Part shown: positions 1-9,131 of the stretch, in pieces
How positions within the stretch are numbered: position 1 is the first letter of the stretch
Layout: the number at the start of each line of letters is the position of its first letter
Assembly: GCF_946479275.1 (NCBI RefSeq)
Contig: NZ_CAMLFE010000004.1
Coordinates: 62,001-126,000, forward strand
DNA: 64,000 nt
Direction: 5' to 3'
From: an uncultured Bartonella sp.
GTDB lineage: Bacteria > Pseudomonadota > Alphaproteobacteria > Rhizobiales > Rhizobiaceae
The notes under the pieces: model-generated
Told to the model about the DNA's origin: nothing
Seen by the model: the letters and a program-made list of their open reading frames with translations, nothing else
Database searches by the model: none
Position numbers and translations under genes: made by a program

Positions 1-130
1 AATAAAATCCCGCAATTTAGAGGAAAAATAGCACAGGCGTGACTTTCAAAACTTATCTGCTACTAAGCAAAAACTCGCGATTAAAGTTTCGTTGTCTAGT
101 TGGCGCTATTTTCCTTAAACGGTAGACGTT

Positions 131-895
131 TCAATGCTGGTTATTCCTGACAATATCCGCAGCTTGAAACGATTTACGATTGGTTATTTGTGGAGATAAC
201 GCCGGCATAAACACACGACGGGATTGGCGACGATGTATGAGCAATCCCTGAAACAGGCGTTTTTGTGCTTCACAAATAATAATGCCGCCAAAATAAGGGA
301 AAAAGTTGCGTGCCAAAGGTTCATAAATTGCAGAAAAACCACGTGCCAGTGTGCCACCTGACGGTGAAAAATAGAGTGCCTCACCGATATTGACCACACT
401 GAAATTGGTTTCATGCAATAATTGTAATAATTGTTGGCGACTATAAGGTTGACCACTGCCAAAAGGCGTGTGGTCGTTGCGCGCCCATAGGCCGCGGCGA
501 TTGGGTATGACGATGACAATACGGCCGTTTGGTGCCAGAACACGCCACATCTCGCTCAGCATTTCACGCGCGTTTTCAGCAAATTCCAAAGAATGAATAA
601 GAATAATCCGGTCGACCGCCGAATCCGGTAACGGCAAATCCTCTTCAAATACCAATGCGGTTGCAACTTTATCCGCCGAAGGCCAGACGCAAGCTCCTTG
701 ATGAGCAGGCATAAAAGCAAAGCATCGTTCAGCACGGCCGCGCAAATAATCCAAATAGGGGGTTACATAGCCAAGCCCCAATACGCGCTCACCGGCAACA
801 TCGATCGTCTTGAAGTTGAGCTTGTTTGTAATGGTTGAAAAAACTTTTTCACCAAGTGGTGTTTGATAGAAGGATCTGAATGTCAGTATATCCAA
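131..895 (-). CDS. Class I SAM-dependent methyltransferase
   Basis: Probably transfers a methyl group from S-adenosylmethionine to an unknown substrate. The 254-residue product lacks a perfect glycine-rich motif I (AGERVLGLGYVTPYLDYL near residue 34). It keeps the acidic and hydrophobic stretch DRIILIHSLEF near 95 and the post-motif region MWRVLAPNGRIVIVIPNR near 115-130, typical of type 11 methyltransferases. The start is TTG at 895, supported by AAGGA six bases upstream; no ATG lies nearby. From memory, in related Rhizobiales this family sits beside gloB; here gloB is 39 kb away. Substrate not predictable from sequence. Confidence 0.8.
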   Translation of the reverse strand: MDILTFRSFYQTPLGEKVFSTITNKLNFKTIDVAGERVLGLGYVTPYLDYLRGRAERCFAFMPAHQGACVWPSADKVATALVFEEDLPLPDSAVDRIILIHSLEFAENAREMLSEMWRVLAPNGRIVIVIPNRRGLWARNDHTPFGSGQPYSRQQLLQLLHETNFSVVNIGEALYFSPSGGTLARGFSAIYEPLARNFFPYFGGIIICEAQKRLFQGLLIHRRQSRRVFMPALSPQITNRKSFQAADIVRNNQH

Positions 896-929
896 ATAAG
901 GTCCTTACTCCGCTTATCGTATGGTCGGC

Positions 930-1286
930 CTATTGTAACGCGACAGGTGCTGCGACAGATGACTGTTGCTGAACAGGCTGGTTTTGAACTTGAGGCTGTG
1001 ACGGCTGTGCCTGCTGCACATTTCTGTCCCAGCAACCAAGATTTTTCCCACGCAGATTATGTGCATCAATGTCAACGAGAGCACGCTGGTCGTCTTTCAT
1101 CATATAGTAACGCGTTCTAGTTTTCACATTGATTTTTTGCCAACCGGCACATTCTGTCGGTAACTCGACTTTTTGCGTGGTAATTTTTTCCGTCCATGCT
1201 GTCGCTTGGGTTGCACAACCTGTAAGCATCAGAAAACATGGCAGAAATAATGTTTTTGCCGACATAAAACGATTCAAACTGCCCAT
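930..1286 (-). CDS. Small putative lipoprotein
   Basis: A hypothetical lipoprotein of about 118 residues. A short basic N-terminus and hydrophobic segment end in the lipobox LTGC (Cys about 24), so export and lipid attachment are likely. The mature part has a Trp/Cys-containing region (ECAGWQKI, then LGCWDRNV) resembling small lipoproteins of unknown role in phages and alphaproteobacteria, followed by a low-complexity Gln/Pro/Val tail. Start choice is uncertain: ATGs at 1304, 1286 and 1265 are all possible; 1286 gives the most normal signal peptide length. It lies 34 bases upstream of the methyltransferase on the same strand and may be cotranscribed with it. Confidence 0.65.
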   Translation of the reverse strand: MGSLNRFMSAKTLFLPCFLMLTGCATQATAWTEKITTQKVELPTECAGWQKINVKTRTRYYMMKDDQRALVDIDAHNLRGKNLGCWDRNVQQAQPSQPQVQNQPVQQQSSVAAPVALQ

Positions 1287-1526
1287 GAATTTTAATCCAA
1301 TCATTCGATGTTCACGTCATTGTCCAGACAATGACAATAACAAACTCTTTCTTCAAAACAAAAATATTCGTTAATTTAAGGTTAAAATCTGACAAAAGCA
1401 TGAAAACATCAAAACCCCGTGAAACGCTTTTCAGCAAATCACAAACGTGCCTACTCTTAAGGAACGAGTTTTCGCAACGCATTATCTACGCTTCGATAAA
1501 GCAGACAACCATTGAAAGGACGTCTC

Positions 1527-2483
1527 ATGAAACATCGCGCTTTAGGAAATACAGGTTTTAACATCGTGCCACTTGTCTTCGGCGGCAACGTCTTCGGTTG
1601 GACACTCAATGAAAAACAGTCTTTTACCATGCTTGATGCAATCGCCGAAAGCGGGCTCAATGCTATTGATACAGCCGACGCCTATTCAACATGGGTTGAA
1701 GGAAATAAAGGCGGTGAGTCCGAAACCATTATCGGCAACTGGCTGAAACAAAATCCGTCAAAACGGGATAAATTCTATATTTTTACCAAAGTCGGCTCGG
1801 ATATGGGGGAAGCAGGGCACAAAGGTCTTTCTGCCCGTTGGATTGAACAGGCCGTTGAAGATTCTCTTCGTCGTTTGCACGTCGATTTTATCGATCTTTA
1901 TCAATCGCACTGGTTTGACCCGGCAACGCCCTTTGAAGAAACACTAGAAGCCTATAGCAGATTGTTGAAAGCAGGAAAAATCCGCGCCATTGGTTGTTCA
2001 AACCTCAGCGCAAGACAGCTCGAACGTGCAATGACGGCGGCAAAGAATAACAATCTTCCTAGCTATCAGACTTTGCAACCTGAATATAACCTTTATGACC
2101 GGCAGTCCTTTGAAGGACCACTTGCCGATACAGCGCAGAAATACGGCATGGGCGTTATCACCTATTACAGTCTGGCATCCGGTTTTCTTTCAGGAAAATA
2201 TCGCTCGGAAAAAGACCTTGCAGGTCATAAGCGTGGCTCTCGTGTAGAGAAATACCTGACCCCACGCGGAATGCGGATTTTGGACGCCCTTGATACGATC
2301 AGTGAAAAGCATAACGTGACACAGGCCGAGATTGCCCTTGCATGGCTTATTGCCAAACCGGCCGTTACTGCCCCTATCGCCAGTGCAACAAAGCTTGACC
2401 AACTTTATAGCCTCGTCAAAGCGACGATGATCAATTTAAGCAAGAACGATATCGATACGCTCGATCAGGCAAGCAGTTATTAA
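1527..2483 (+). CDS. Aldo/keto reductase
   Basis: NAD(P)H-dependent oxidoreductase of the aldo/keto reductase superfamily, 318 residues, a TIM-barrel single-domain protein. Expected catalytic features are visible: Asp and Tyr in NAIDTADAYS (about residues 45-54), Lys in IFTKVG (about 88) and His in YQSHWFD. The conserved AIGCSNLS segment and a C-terminal cofactor-binding region follow. The ATG at 1527 is preferred over the in-frame TTG at 1512 because GAAAGGA lies six bases before it. The physiological substrate is unknown; the subgroup resembles YajO/Tas-type reductases. It stands alone and is followed by a good terminator. Confidence 0.9.
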   Translation: MKHRALGNTGFNIVPLVFGGNVFGWTLNEKQSFTMLDAIAESGLNAIDTADAYSTWVEGNKGGESETIIGNWLKQNPSKRDKFYIFTKVGSDMGEAGHKGLSARWIEQAVEDSLRRLHVDFIDLYQSHWFDPATPFEETLEAYSRLLKAGKIRAIGCSNLSARQLERAMTAAKNNNLPSYQTLQPEYNLYDRQSFEGPLADTAQKYGMGVITYYSLASGFLSGKYRSEKDLAGHKRGSRVEKYLTPRGMRILDALDTISEKHNVTQAEIALAWLIAKPAVTAPIASATKLDQLYSLVKATMINLSKNDIDTLDQASSY

Positions 2484-2500
2484 AAATATCGCTTCGAAAG

Positions 2501-2555
2501 CTGGAAAGAAGAGGAATTTTCATTGAAAAATGGGCAGTATCTTCTTTCCGGTTTT
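2501..2555 (+). terminator. Terminator of the aldo/keto reductase gene
   Basis: CTGGAAAGAAG (2501-2511) pairs with CTTCTTTCCGG (2541-2551), eleven base pairs with one G-U, closing a 29-nt loop that has its own small inverted repeat. TTTT follows immediately. It lies just after the stop codon of the reductase gene. Confidence 0.6.
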
Positions 2556-2734
2556 ATAAATTATTCCACTACCATCATTACTATTAGAATATTTTTTTAA
2601 TTCATACGGATGAATGACATATTTTAGCTATATCATTCTATGATTTGGCTCTATCCTGATGATAAGCGAGCGGGAACGCGAAAAAATCGTTCTGCTTGAA
2701 AAAATTTCACGACAATCATTCAGGGAGATCGGTC

Positions 2735-3706
2735 ATGGCGGATAAACATTCGGGGAAAAAAGGGCGTGGCATTATTTATGATTCTGTGTTGGAGACGATC
2801 GGAAACACGCCACTTGTCCGCATTGACCATTTTGCAAAAAATAAAGGCGTAAAAGCTAATCTGCTGGCAAAACTTGAATTCTTCAACCCATTGGCAAGTG
2901 TCAAAGATCGTATTGGACTTGCTATGATCGAGGCCCTTGAAAAACAGGGAAAAGCCCATCCCGGTAAAACTGTTCTCATCGAACCGACATCCGGCAATAC
3001 CGGTATTGCGCTTGCTTTTGTTGCCGCAGCCAAAGGTTACAAGCTGATTTTGACAATGCCGGAAACCATGTCAATCGAGCGACGCAAATTGTTGAAGTTT
3101 CTCGGCGCTAAACTGGTATTGACGGAGGGCGCGAAAGGTATGAAGGGCGCGATCGCAAAAGCCGAAGAATTGGCTGCCAAAAATCCGGACGCTATTATTC
3201 CCCAGCAGTTTGAAAATCCGGCAAATCCGGAAATCCATCGCCAGACAACAGCTGAAGAAATCTGGAATGACACTGATGGTCAAGTTGACTTTCTGGTTGC
3301 CGGATTCGGTACAGGCGGGACAATCACCGGAATTGGTGAAGTGATAAAAAAACGTAAACCGGATTTGAAAGTGATTGCTGTCGAACCAAAAGATTCGCCG
3401 GTTTTATCGGGTGGGCAACCCGGCCCGCACAAAATCCAAGGTATCGGAGCAGGGTTCATACCGAAAATACTCAATACAAAAATCATCGACGAGATTGTAA
3501 CTGTTTCAAATGATGATGCATTCAAGAATTCACGGGATCTTGCCCATTTGGAAGGAATTCCTGTTGGCATTTCTGCCGGCGCCGCACTGACAGCCGCTGT
3601 TGAGGTTGGCAAGCGTCCGGAAAACAAGGGAAAAAACATCGTCATCATCATTCCGGATTTTGCAGAAAGATATTTGTCCACCCAGCTTTTTGAAGGCCTT
3701 GATTGA
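2735..3706 (+). CDS. cysK: Cysteine synthase A (O-acetylserine sulfhydrylase)
   Basis: PLP enzyme that makes cysteine from O-acetylserine and sulfide, last step of cysteine synthesis, cytoplasmic. The 323-residue product has the PLP lysine in [11 protein letters not shown] (Lys57), the substrate loop PTSGNTG (84-90), and the phosphate-binding glycine loop [10 protein letters not shown] (about 203-212). Length and fold fit CysK. The ATG at 2735 has AGGGAG seven bases upstream and is preferred to the TTG at 2696. An N-terminal extension of about a dozen residues ([12 protein letters not shown]) precedes the normal fold. Monocistronic; about 250 bases of leader-promoter region lie upstream. Confidence 0.95.
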   Translation: MADKHSGKKGRGIIYDSVLETIGNTPLVRIDHFAKNKGVKANLLAKLEFFNPLASVKDRIGLAMIEALEKQGKAHPGKTVLIEPTSGNTGIALAFVAAAKGYKLILTMPETMSIERRKLLKFLGAKLVLTEGAKGMKGAIAKAEELAAKNPDAIIPQQFENPANPEIHRQTTAEEIWNDTDGQVDFLVAGFGTGGTITGIGEVIKKRKPDLKVIAVEPKDSPVLSGGQPGPHKIQGIGAGFIPKILNTKIIDEIVTVSNDDAFKNSRDLAHLEGIPVGISAGAALTAAVEVGKRPENKGKNIVIIIPDFAERYLSTQLFEGLD

Positions 3707-4031
3707 TCTCGCCCCGATCAAACCTCAAGTGCAGCATTCAAGTTTAACCTTGTTGGTAACGATCGGTCGGATAAAAATAATTCGAGAGAGATGTTAGATC
3801 AGAATGAAAAGGTGGGATTGATTGTTTGCACTTTTCCACGCCAAAGGTGACGTGCGCAACCCGTTCGACAAATGATCCGACAAATAACAAACAATGACTA
3901 TCTAAATCAAAGCGAGCTCAATAAGGCAGACTTTCTCCGAAATTGTTACTGAAAGCGGTTATCGCTGGAGAATCGACGTATTGAATGCGTCAAAAAATAT
4001 TTTTCCCCAGCTATAACCACGTTTGAACAAT
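3707..4031. other. Intergenic region without a recognisable gene
   Basis: 325 bases between convergent cysK and the DUF305 gene. Short open frames here have neither ribosome binding sites nor family resemblance. No clear terminator hairpin was found. Confidence 0.6.
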
Positions 4032-4415
4032 TTATTGCTTATCGTTGACCTTAAGCCAATCCTGCATTTGGCTTATTTCTTTTTGTTGGGCTGCAATAAT
4101 CGTTTCGGCAAGCTTGCGTGCTTCCGGATCCTTTCCGTATTTCAATTCGACTTCTGCCATATCGACAGCACCCTGATGATGGGCAAGCATCATTTTTATA
4201 AAATCGACATCGGCGTTGCCGCTCATTTTGATAGACATGTTTTTCATCATGGATTCATTGACTTTATCGAGAGCTGATGAAGATGCTGATAAAGCTTGCG
4301 AGGCAGTCGAGGCTGCAGTTTTAGCCATGTCTGTCACGCGACTGTCTTCACTTTGAGCTGCTGCATAGCAAATAGAAGCACAAGAAATACATAAGGCCAA
4401 CACTAATTTCTTCAT
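4032..4415 (-). CDS. DUF305 family exported protein
   Basis: A 127-residue protein with a cleavable signal peptide (MKKLVLALCISCASICYAAA). The mature part carries the DUF305 signature FIKMMLAHHQGAVDMAEVEL (about residues 71-90), followed by LAETIIAAQQKEISQMQDWL. DUF305 proteins are helical, ferritin-like periplasmic proteins often linked to copper or metal handling; the His-His pair could bind metal, but no metal-resistance gene is adjacent. The start has AGAGGA about eight bases upstream. It ends convergently with cysK and has a long upstream region, suggesting its own promoter. Function unproven. Confidence 0.85.
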   Translation of the reverse strand: MKKLVLALCISCASICYAAAQSEDSRVTDMAKTAASTASQALSASSSALDKVNESMMKNMSIKMSGNADVDFIKMMLAHHQGAVDMAEVELKYGKDPEARKLAETIIAAQQKEISQMQDWLKVNDKQ

Positions 4416-4995
4416 ATTAAAAATCCTCTTGGTTATTTAAATTCTATCTTTAAACATAGTTTAGTTTAACGGCGGGGCAAGCTGAATTGCAGATGAAAAA
4501 TATTAAACAACATTGCGAATGACTTTCATTACAAATAGCAGTTGAAGCCCCAAAGGTGATAAATTCATTAAATTTTGCGCAATGAATATTCACAATATCA
4601 AAAAATAAAATTCAAAAACGCAATGAATTGATTGACCTCATCACGTCTTGAACACAATTCCGACGTTTATAAATGAAGCTGAATTTTTATTGGATTCAAT
4701 GCCCGAAAATGTTTTTCGAGTTTTCAAGACGAAAGATTCCCGGATTAATTTATTAGCTAACAGGCTTCGTTAACTTTCCGACATTTGCGATATATAGTTT
4801 CCCTGTTAAATAATCAGTTTTAATACACACAATATGTCAGACTGTCTGCGTTCCACACCAAGGGCGAAAACGCTTTGCCCTCAAAGAAATTCTGCCCCCC
4901 CCCGAGAGACCGCCTGAATTAGCGATAATTGAAACAATTGCAAAACGCCTGCCCCATAGCCTCTCTGTCAGACGAGCAGATAATAAGGGGTTCCG
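4416..4995. other. Long intergenic region with a C9 tract
   Basis: 580 bases between the end of the DUF4175 gene and the start of the DUF305 gene, both on the minus strand. It is AT-rich in its left two thirds and should contain the DUF305 promoter. Near the right end are a small hairpin (AGGGC 4861-4865 with GCCCT 4877-4881) and a run of nine C (4895-4903). I see no gene. Confidence 0.6.
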
Positions 4996-7437
4996 TCAAT
5001 CAAACTTCAACAAGCGTTCGAGATAATCTTTTTCACTTTCAGGCAATGCCGATTGCCCCAATTTTTTCCGGATTTCATCAAGAATGCGACGGGCACGCTG
5101 CATATCACTTTCTTGCGGAATTCCGTTCTTTTCCGACTGATGTCCTGCCGAGCCCAGTTTACGCCCGAGCGGATCTTTTGCAGCTGAGTCGCCATTTTCG
5201 TCTTTTTCGCCATTTTTCTTCATGGCTTGCTGCATTTCCTGCATCAGTTCCCCCGCCCCTTTGCGCATCACATCTAAAGCTTGCGACTGTTGATCGGCAG
5301 AGCCACCCGCATCCCCCTGCTGAAGCGCCTGACCCGATTTATTCATTTTATTTTCGGCATCTTTCAATCCGTCACCCGATTTCAAGCCTTTATCGGATAA
5401 GTCTTTGCCGAATTTTTTCAATTCCTGCTCAAGATCATCCTGCCGTTTTTCTAATCCATCAAGGTCTTTGCGGTATTCTTCGGGTGTTTTTTCCCCGCGC
5501 TCACGCTCATCTTCAAGTTTATGGGTGTCATTTAAAGTCTCTTGTTGCCTGCGCATCAGGTCGCCAAGCTTATCAAGCTGCTTTTGCATCTCCGCCATCT
5601 GGTTTCCGGCTTCTCCCGAACCGCCGTTCCCGCGATTGACCTGAAGATTATCCATGAGCTGTTCAAGTTCGTTTAAAAGCTGTTCAGCTGCGCTGTGGTT
5701 TCCCAACTTGGCCATATCCTCAAGCTGTTCCAGTTTTCGGGCAAGTTCATCCGGTGAGAGATTTTGTGCCTTTTCAGCAGGCTTTTGGCCAAGGCCGTCG
5801 TTTTGTTGCTGTTCGGCAAGTGCGGCAATATAGTCATTCATTGCCTGACGCAAAGCGTCAGTCAGACGTTCGATTTCTTCAGGCGAAGCGCCATTTCTTA
5901 AAGCATCCCGCAAGGCTGCCGCGGCTGCCTTCAAGTTCTTTTCTGCCTGATTGACGTTGTCTCCCTCGATACCGATTGCTGTTTGCCACATAAAATCGGC
6001 TACATTTTTCAGATCTTCGTCGGTTTCTGCCAGATGAAGTCGCGTCCAGATGCTACGCAATGCCAGATAGTGGGAAAAATTGTTAATCGTATCTTCCGGC
6101 CTCAAAGTGAGAGCCGACAACATATCAAGTACATGATCGCGAGAAAGCGTATTAAGTGCCAATATCCGGCGTTGTTCAACCACTGCACGGGCAAGCGGAT
6201 TGCCGAAACTTCTTTGCGGCAATGTCATCGTACGCGTTTCGCTTCTTCCCTGATGACCAGCGCCGTCTTCTGCAACAAGCGTCAACCGCACTTCCGAACC
6301 TGCCCATGGATGGGTGCTGACATCCTGCACGGTGCGCGCATCACCTTTGCCGCCGCGCGGAATCATCAATTTGATTTCCGGTGCATCATAAAGCGGGTGA
6401 CCGGTTTCCTTGATAGCGGATGTAGGCGATATTTCCACGTAAGCTTTCTCTACCCCGTAATCATCATCAAGCGCATAATCGAGTTCCAGCGAACCATTGA
6501 GAATACGTCCCGGTTCCTTGGTAAGCCTGATAGTAGGCGCATGATCGGCAACAACATCGAAATGCCAGTTCTTTTCATAGTGGCGGGTTCTTAATGTCAT
6601 ATCTCCCGATGAAGAAAGAGTGGTCTCGAACGTCTTGCTATTGCTTCTGTGTGTTCCTTCGTCGAGAGCACCGATATTTACCGTTTTTCGGGTTTGATTA
6701 TCGCGCAATTTCAGTGTTGCATCTCCGCCATCAACCAAACGGATAGTTACCTTGCTTCCTTCCGGAACTTTGGCGTTCGAAAGATTGCCTTCTGTCAGAT
6801 AAATAGGCGCTTCGCGGGTATAAGGCGGCGGTGTTACCCATGCGTCCATTCGCATTTTCGACAAATTGACAGGTTGGGAAAAATCAAAAAGATCGGCAAT
6901 CCTTCCGCCGGATGCACCGGAAGAATAGGCAAACGCTGTTACCGTAAAAAGCACCACCAGCGCCCGCAATGCCAAGGGATCAATCCGCGTAATCCCTGTT
7001 TCCGGTGCGCCTGTTTTCAGATTGTGAAGGGCACTTGCCATACGGCGCTGATGTTCGGCCCAAAGAGCTTTGACAAAAGCATTGTTGTCATCATTGACCG
7101 GCGCATCATAAAGCGTTTCGAGAGGCTGGTTTTTCAGGCCACTTGCCTGTTCAATCCGGTGGTCGATGTCCTTTCGGGAAGGAAAATGAAAACCGGAAAT
7201 AAAAAACAGCGAACCGATTGCTATAAAAAGCAGTGCCCAAAGCACAATCACATGCGGCCAATAGGAAAGGTAATTGAAAACACCAAACCATGTGAGCGAC
7301 AACAAAATCAACAACACAAGAACGCATGTAATGATACGTGGCCACACGCGTTCAAATGTCAGAACACACCAGGCAACAGCTCTTGCTTTGGCAAGTGCCG
7401 CCAGTCGAAACCGGAAAGTGCGCTCATCGTTCAGCAA
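4996..7437 (-). CDS. DUF4175 (TIGR02302) family membrane protein
   Basis: An 813-residue protein typical of alphaproteobacteria, function unknown. Two transmembrane helices lie near residues 33-52 and 60-82 and a third hydrophobic segment near 150-170. A long extracytoplasmic region follows with repeated beta-rich stretches (for example DAWVTPPPYT near 198). The C-terminal third is Gln/Glu/Lys-rich and strongly predicted coiled coil by eye (QMAEMQKQLDKL, RRQQETLNDTHKLEDE). Start appears to be TTG at 7437, because an in-frame stop lies just upstream and no ATG fits. It is the last gene of an argH/lptM-like/lysA/DUF4175 leftward cluster, an arrangement I recall from other Rhizobiales. Confidence 0.85.
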   Translation of the reverse strand: MLNDERTFRFRLAALAKARAVAWCVLTFERVWPRIITCVLVLLILLSLTWFGVFNYLSYWPHVIVLWALLFIAIGSLFFISGFHFPSRKDIDHRIEQASGLKNQPLETLYDAPVNDDNNAFVKALWAEHQRRMASALHNLKTGAPETGITRIDPLALRALVVLFTVTAFAYSSGASGGRIADLFDFSQPVNLSKMRMDAWVTPPPYTREAPIYLTEGNLSNAKVPEGSKVTIRLVDGGDATLKLRDNQTRKTVNIGALDEGTHRSNSKTFETTLSSSGDMTLRTRHYEKNWHFDVVADHAPTIRLTKEPGRILNGSLELDYALDDDYGVEKAYVEISPTSAIKETGHPLYDAPEIKLMIPRGGKGDARTVQDVSTHPWAGSEVRLTLVAEDGAGHQGRSETRTMTLPQRSFGNPLARAVVEQRRILALNTLSRDHVLDMLSALTLRPEDTINNFSHYLALRSIWTRLHLAETDEDLKNVADFMWQTAIGIEGDNVNQAEKNLKAAAAALRDALRNGASPEEIERLTDALRQAMNDYIAALAEQQQNDGLGQKPAEKAQNLSPDELARKLEQLEDMAKLGNHSAAEQLLNELEQLMDNLQVNRGNGGSGEAGNQMAEMQKQLDKLGDLMRRQQETLNDTHKLEDERERGEKTPEEYRKDLDGLEKRQDDLEQELKKFGKDLSDKGLKSGDGLKDAENKMNKSGQALQQGDAGGSADQQSQALDVMRKGAGELMQEMQQAMKKNGEKDENGDSAAKDPLGRKLGSAGHQSEKNGIPQESDMQRARRILDEIRKKLGQSALPESEKDYLERLLKFD

Positions 7438-7553
7438 GGTTCAAGTTCTTCCATTCGCATCGATTCGATTTATCATTGCAATAAAACAGCAAAGACAAAA
7501 CCCTTTGCCAAAAATGTCTCGCCGATTTTAGCTAAAAACCGACGAGCCTGATA

Positions 7554-8828
7554 TCAAGAATTTTCTACCCATTCGGGCACCCGATCAAGCCCGATCATTT
7601 CCTCATACGAAATACGCGGGCGAACGATATCAAAACGCTTGTCACACACCAAAACTTCGGGAACCAAAAGACGTGTATTATAGGTGCTTGCCATAACTGC
7701 ACCATAAGCTCCTGCACTGCAGACAGCCAATAAATCACCGGCTTTTGGCGAGGGAAGAAAGCGACCCAACCCCATGTAATCGCCCGTTTCGCAAACCGGA
7801 CCAACAATATCGGCCTTCATTGGCACATCATTCTGCCTTGGCTCTTTTACCGGTACAATGTCGTGCCAGGCATCGTATAAAGTCGGGCGGATCAGATCGT
7901 TCATTGCCGCATCGACAATAACGAAATTTCTTCCTGCCCCATGTTTTATATAGATGACAGAGGTTACCAGAATACCGGCATTGCCGACGATATTACGCCC
8001 TGGCTCCATAATGATCTGGACATTGAGTGAAGCAAAATGTTTTTTGACAATATCTGCATATTCGGCCGGCGACGGCGGGGGCATATTATCCTTGCGATAG
8101 ACAATGCCAAGTCCACCACCGACATCGACATGACGGATATCATGCCCCTCATCCCGCAGAACGTGGACAAAATCGGCAACGAGTGAAAAAGCATCGTCAA
8201 AAGGCTGCAACTCGCAAATCTGGCTACCGATATGGACGTCAACCCCATGGACATCGAGACCCGGGAGTTTTGCTGCCCGTTCATATACCTCACGTGCGAC
8301 CGCAATAGGAATGCCAAACTTGTTTTCCGACTTTCCGGTGGCAATTTTCTGATGTGTTTTGGCGTCGACATTGGGATTGATGCGCAAGGAAACACGTGCT
8401 TTTTTCCCTATTGCAACAGCGCGTGCGGATAACTGCTGTAATTCGGGTTCCGATTCGGCATTGAAACAGTGGATATCATGACCAAGAGCAAAGTCGATTT
8501 CTTCAACGGTTTTCCCGACACCGGAATAAACTATCTTATCGGCAGGAATACCCGCCTTGAGTGCACGACGCAGTTCCCCGCCCGACACGACGTCACCACC
8601 TGCTCCTTTTTTTGCAAGCAAGCTCAAAACCGCTTGATTGGAATTGGCTTTCAGCGCAAAGGCAACAAGCGCATTGGTGTCGGCAAACGCATGGCGATAC
8701 TGTTCAAACTGTTGCTGAATGGCTGTAGCCGAATAGCAATAAAAAGGCGTTGCTAATTTTCTTGCTATATCGGCAATCGCTACATCTTCTGCATGTAGAA
8801 AGCCGTTACGATATTGGAATGGCTGCAA
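7554..8828 (-). CDS. lysA: Diaminopimelate decarboxylase
   Basis: PLP enzyme that decarboxylates meso-diaminopimelate to L-lysine, last step of lysine synthesis. 424 residues of the fold III decarboxylase family: PLP lysine in FALKANSNQ (Lys60), the HVDVGGGLGI phosphate-binding loop, the EPGRNIVGNAG motif, and CETGDYMG with the conserved active-site Cys. The start is TTG at 8828, directly abutting the TAA of the upstream lipoprotein gene; AGAGG inside the end of that gene lies six bases before the TTG, so translation is probably coupled. dapF elsewhere in the window belongs to the same pathway. Confidence 0.95.
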   Translation of the reverse strand: MQPFQYRNGFLHAEDVAIADIARKLATPFYCYSATAIQQQFEQYRHAFADTNALVAFALKANSNQAVLSLLAKKGAGGDVVSGGELRRALKAGIPADKIVYSGVGKTVEEIDFALGHDIHCFNAESEPELQQLSARAVAIGKKARVSLRINPNVDAKTHQKIATGKSENKFGIPIAVAREVYERAAKLPGLDVHGVDVHIGSQICELQPFDDAFSLVADFVHVLRDEGHDIRHVDVGGGLGIVYRKDNMPPPSPAEYADIVKKHFASLNVQIIMEPGRNIVGNAGILVTSVIYIKHGAGRNFVIVDAAMNDLIRPTLYDAWHDIVPVKEPRQNDVPMKADIVGPVCETGDYMGLGRFLPSPKAGDLLAVCSAGAYGAVMASTYNTRLLVPEVLVCDKRFDIVRPRISYEEMIGLDRVPEWVENS

Positions 8829-9017
8829 TTAATGCCTCTGTTTAATCAAGCGATCGAGGATAAACGGCTTATCGACCTTGGGTTTTTGAACCATGTTACC
8901 GTTTGCATCTTCAACCATCGTGGATGGCGGCGGTTCAAGCGGACCTTTGCGCCCGCAACCGGCCAAGGCCACGCCACAGATTGTGACAATCATTAAACCG
9001 GCCAGAGTTTTTTTCAT
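8829..9017 (-). CDS. Small LptM-like lipoprotein
   Basis: A 62-residue lipoprotein: MKKTLAGLMIVTICGVALAGC, with lipobox LAGC and then the typical GRKGPLEPPP segment. That GxKGPLxxP motif is the hallmark of the short lipoprotein family encoded next to lysA in many proteobacteria (YifL/LptM in E. coli, which assists assembly of the LPS translocon LptDE). An equivalent role here is inferred from the motif and gene position only. The ATG at 9017 is chosen over an upstream in-frame start because it begins the signal peptide and has AAAGAGA upstream. It abuts lysA. Confidence 0.85.
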   Translation of the reverse strand: MKKTLAGLMIVTICGVALAGCGRKGPLEPPPSTMVEDANGNMVQKPKVDKPFILDRLIKQRH

Positions 9018-9131
9018 GATCGCATCTCTTTCCAAAAAGCTTGTCCCATTTAAAAATAGCAAGCGTTACGCTCTTTCCGAACTATTTTAAACCTATTCCC
9101 ATTCAATCTATTCTTTGTGTAGCGTTCAAAT

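Noticed and set aside
4929-5639. Plus-strand open frame of 236 codons
   Set aside because: It lies antisense to the C-terminal coiled-coil part of the DUF4175 gene, has no ribosome binding site, and its composition is that of a shadow frame.
5405-7551. Several plus-strand frames of 66 to 300 codons
   Set aside because: All are antisense to the long DUF4175 gene, rich in Arg/Cys/His as typical for shadows, and lack start signals.
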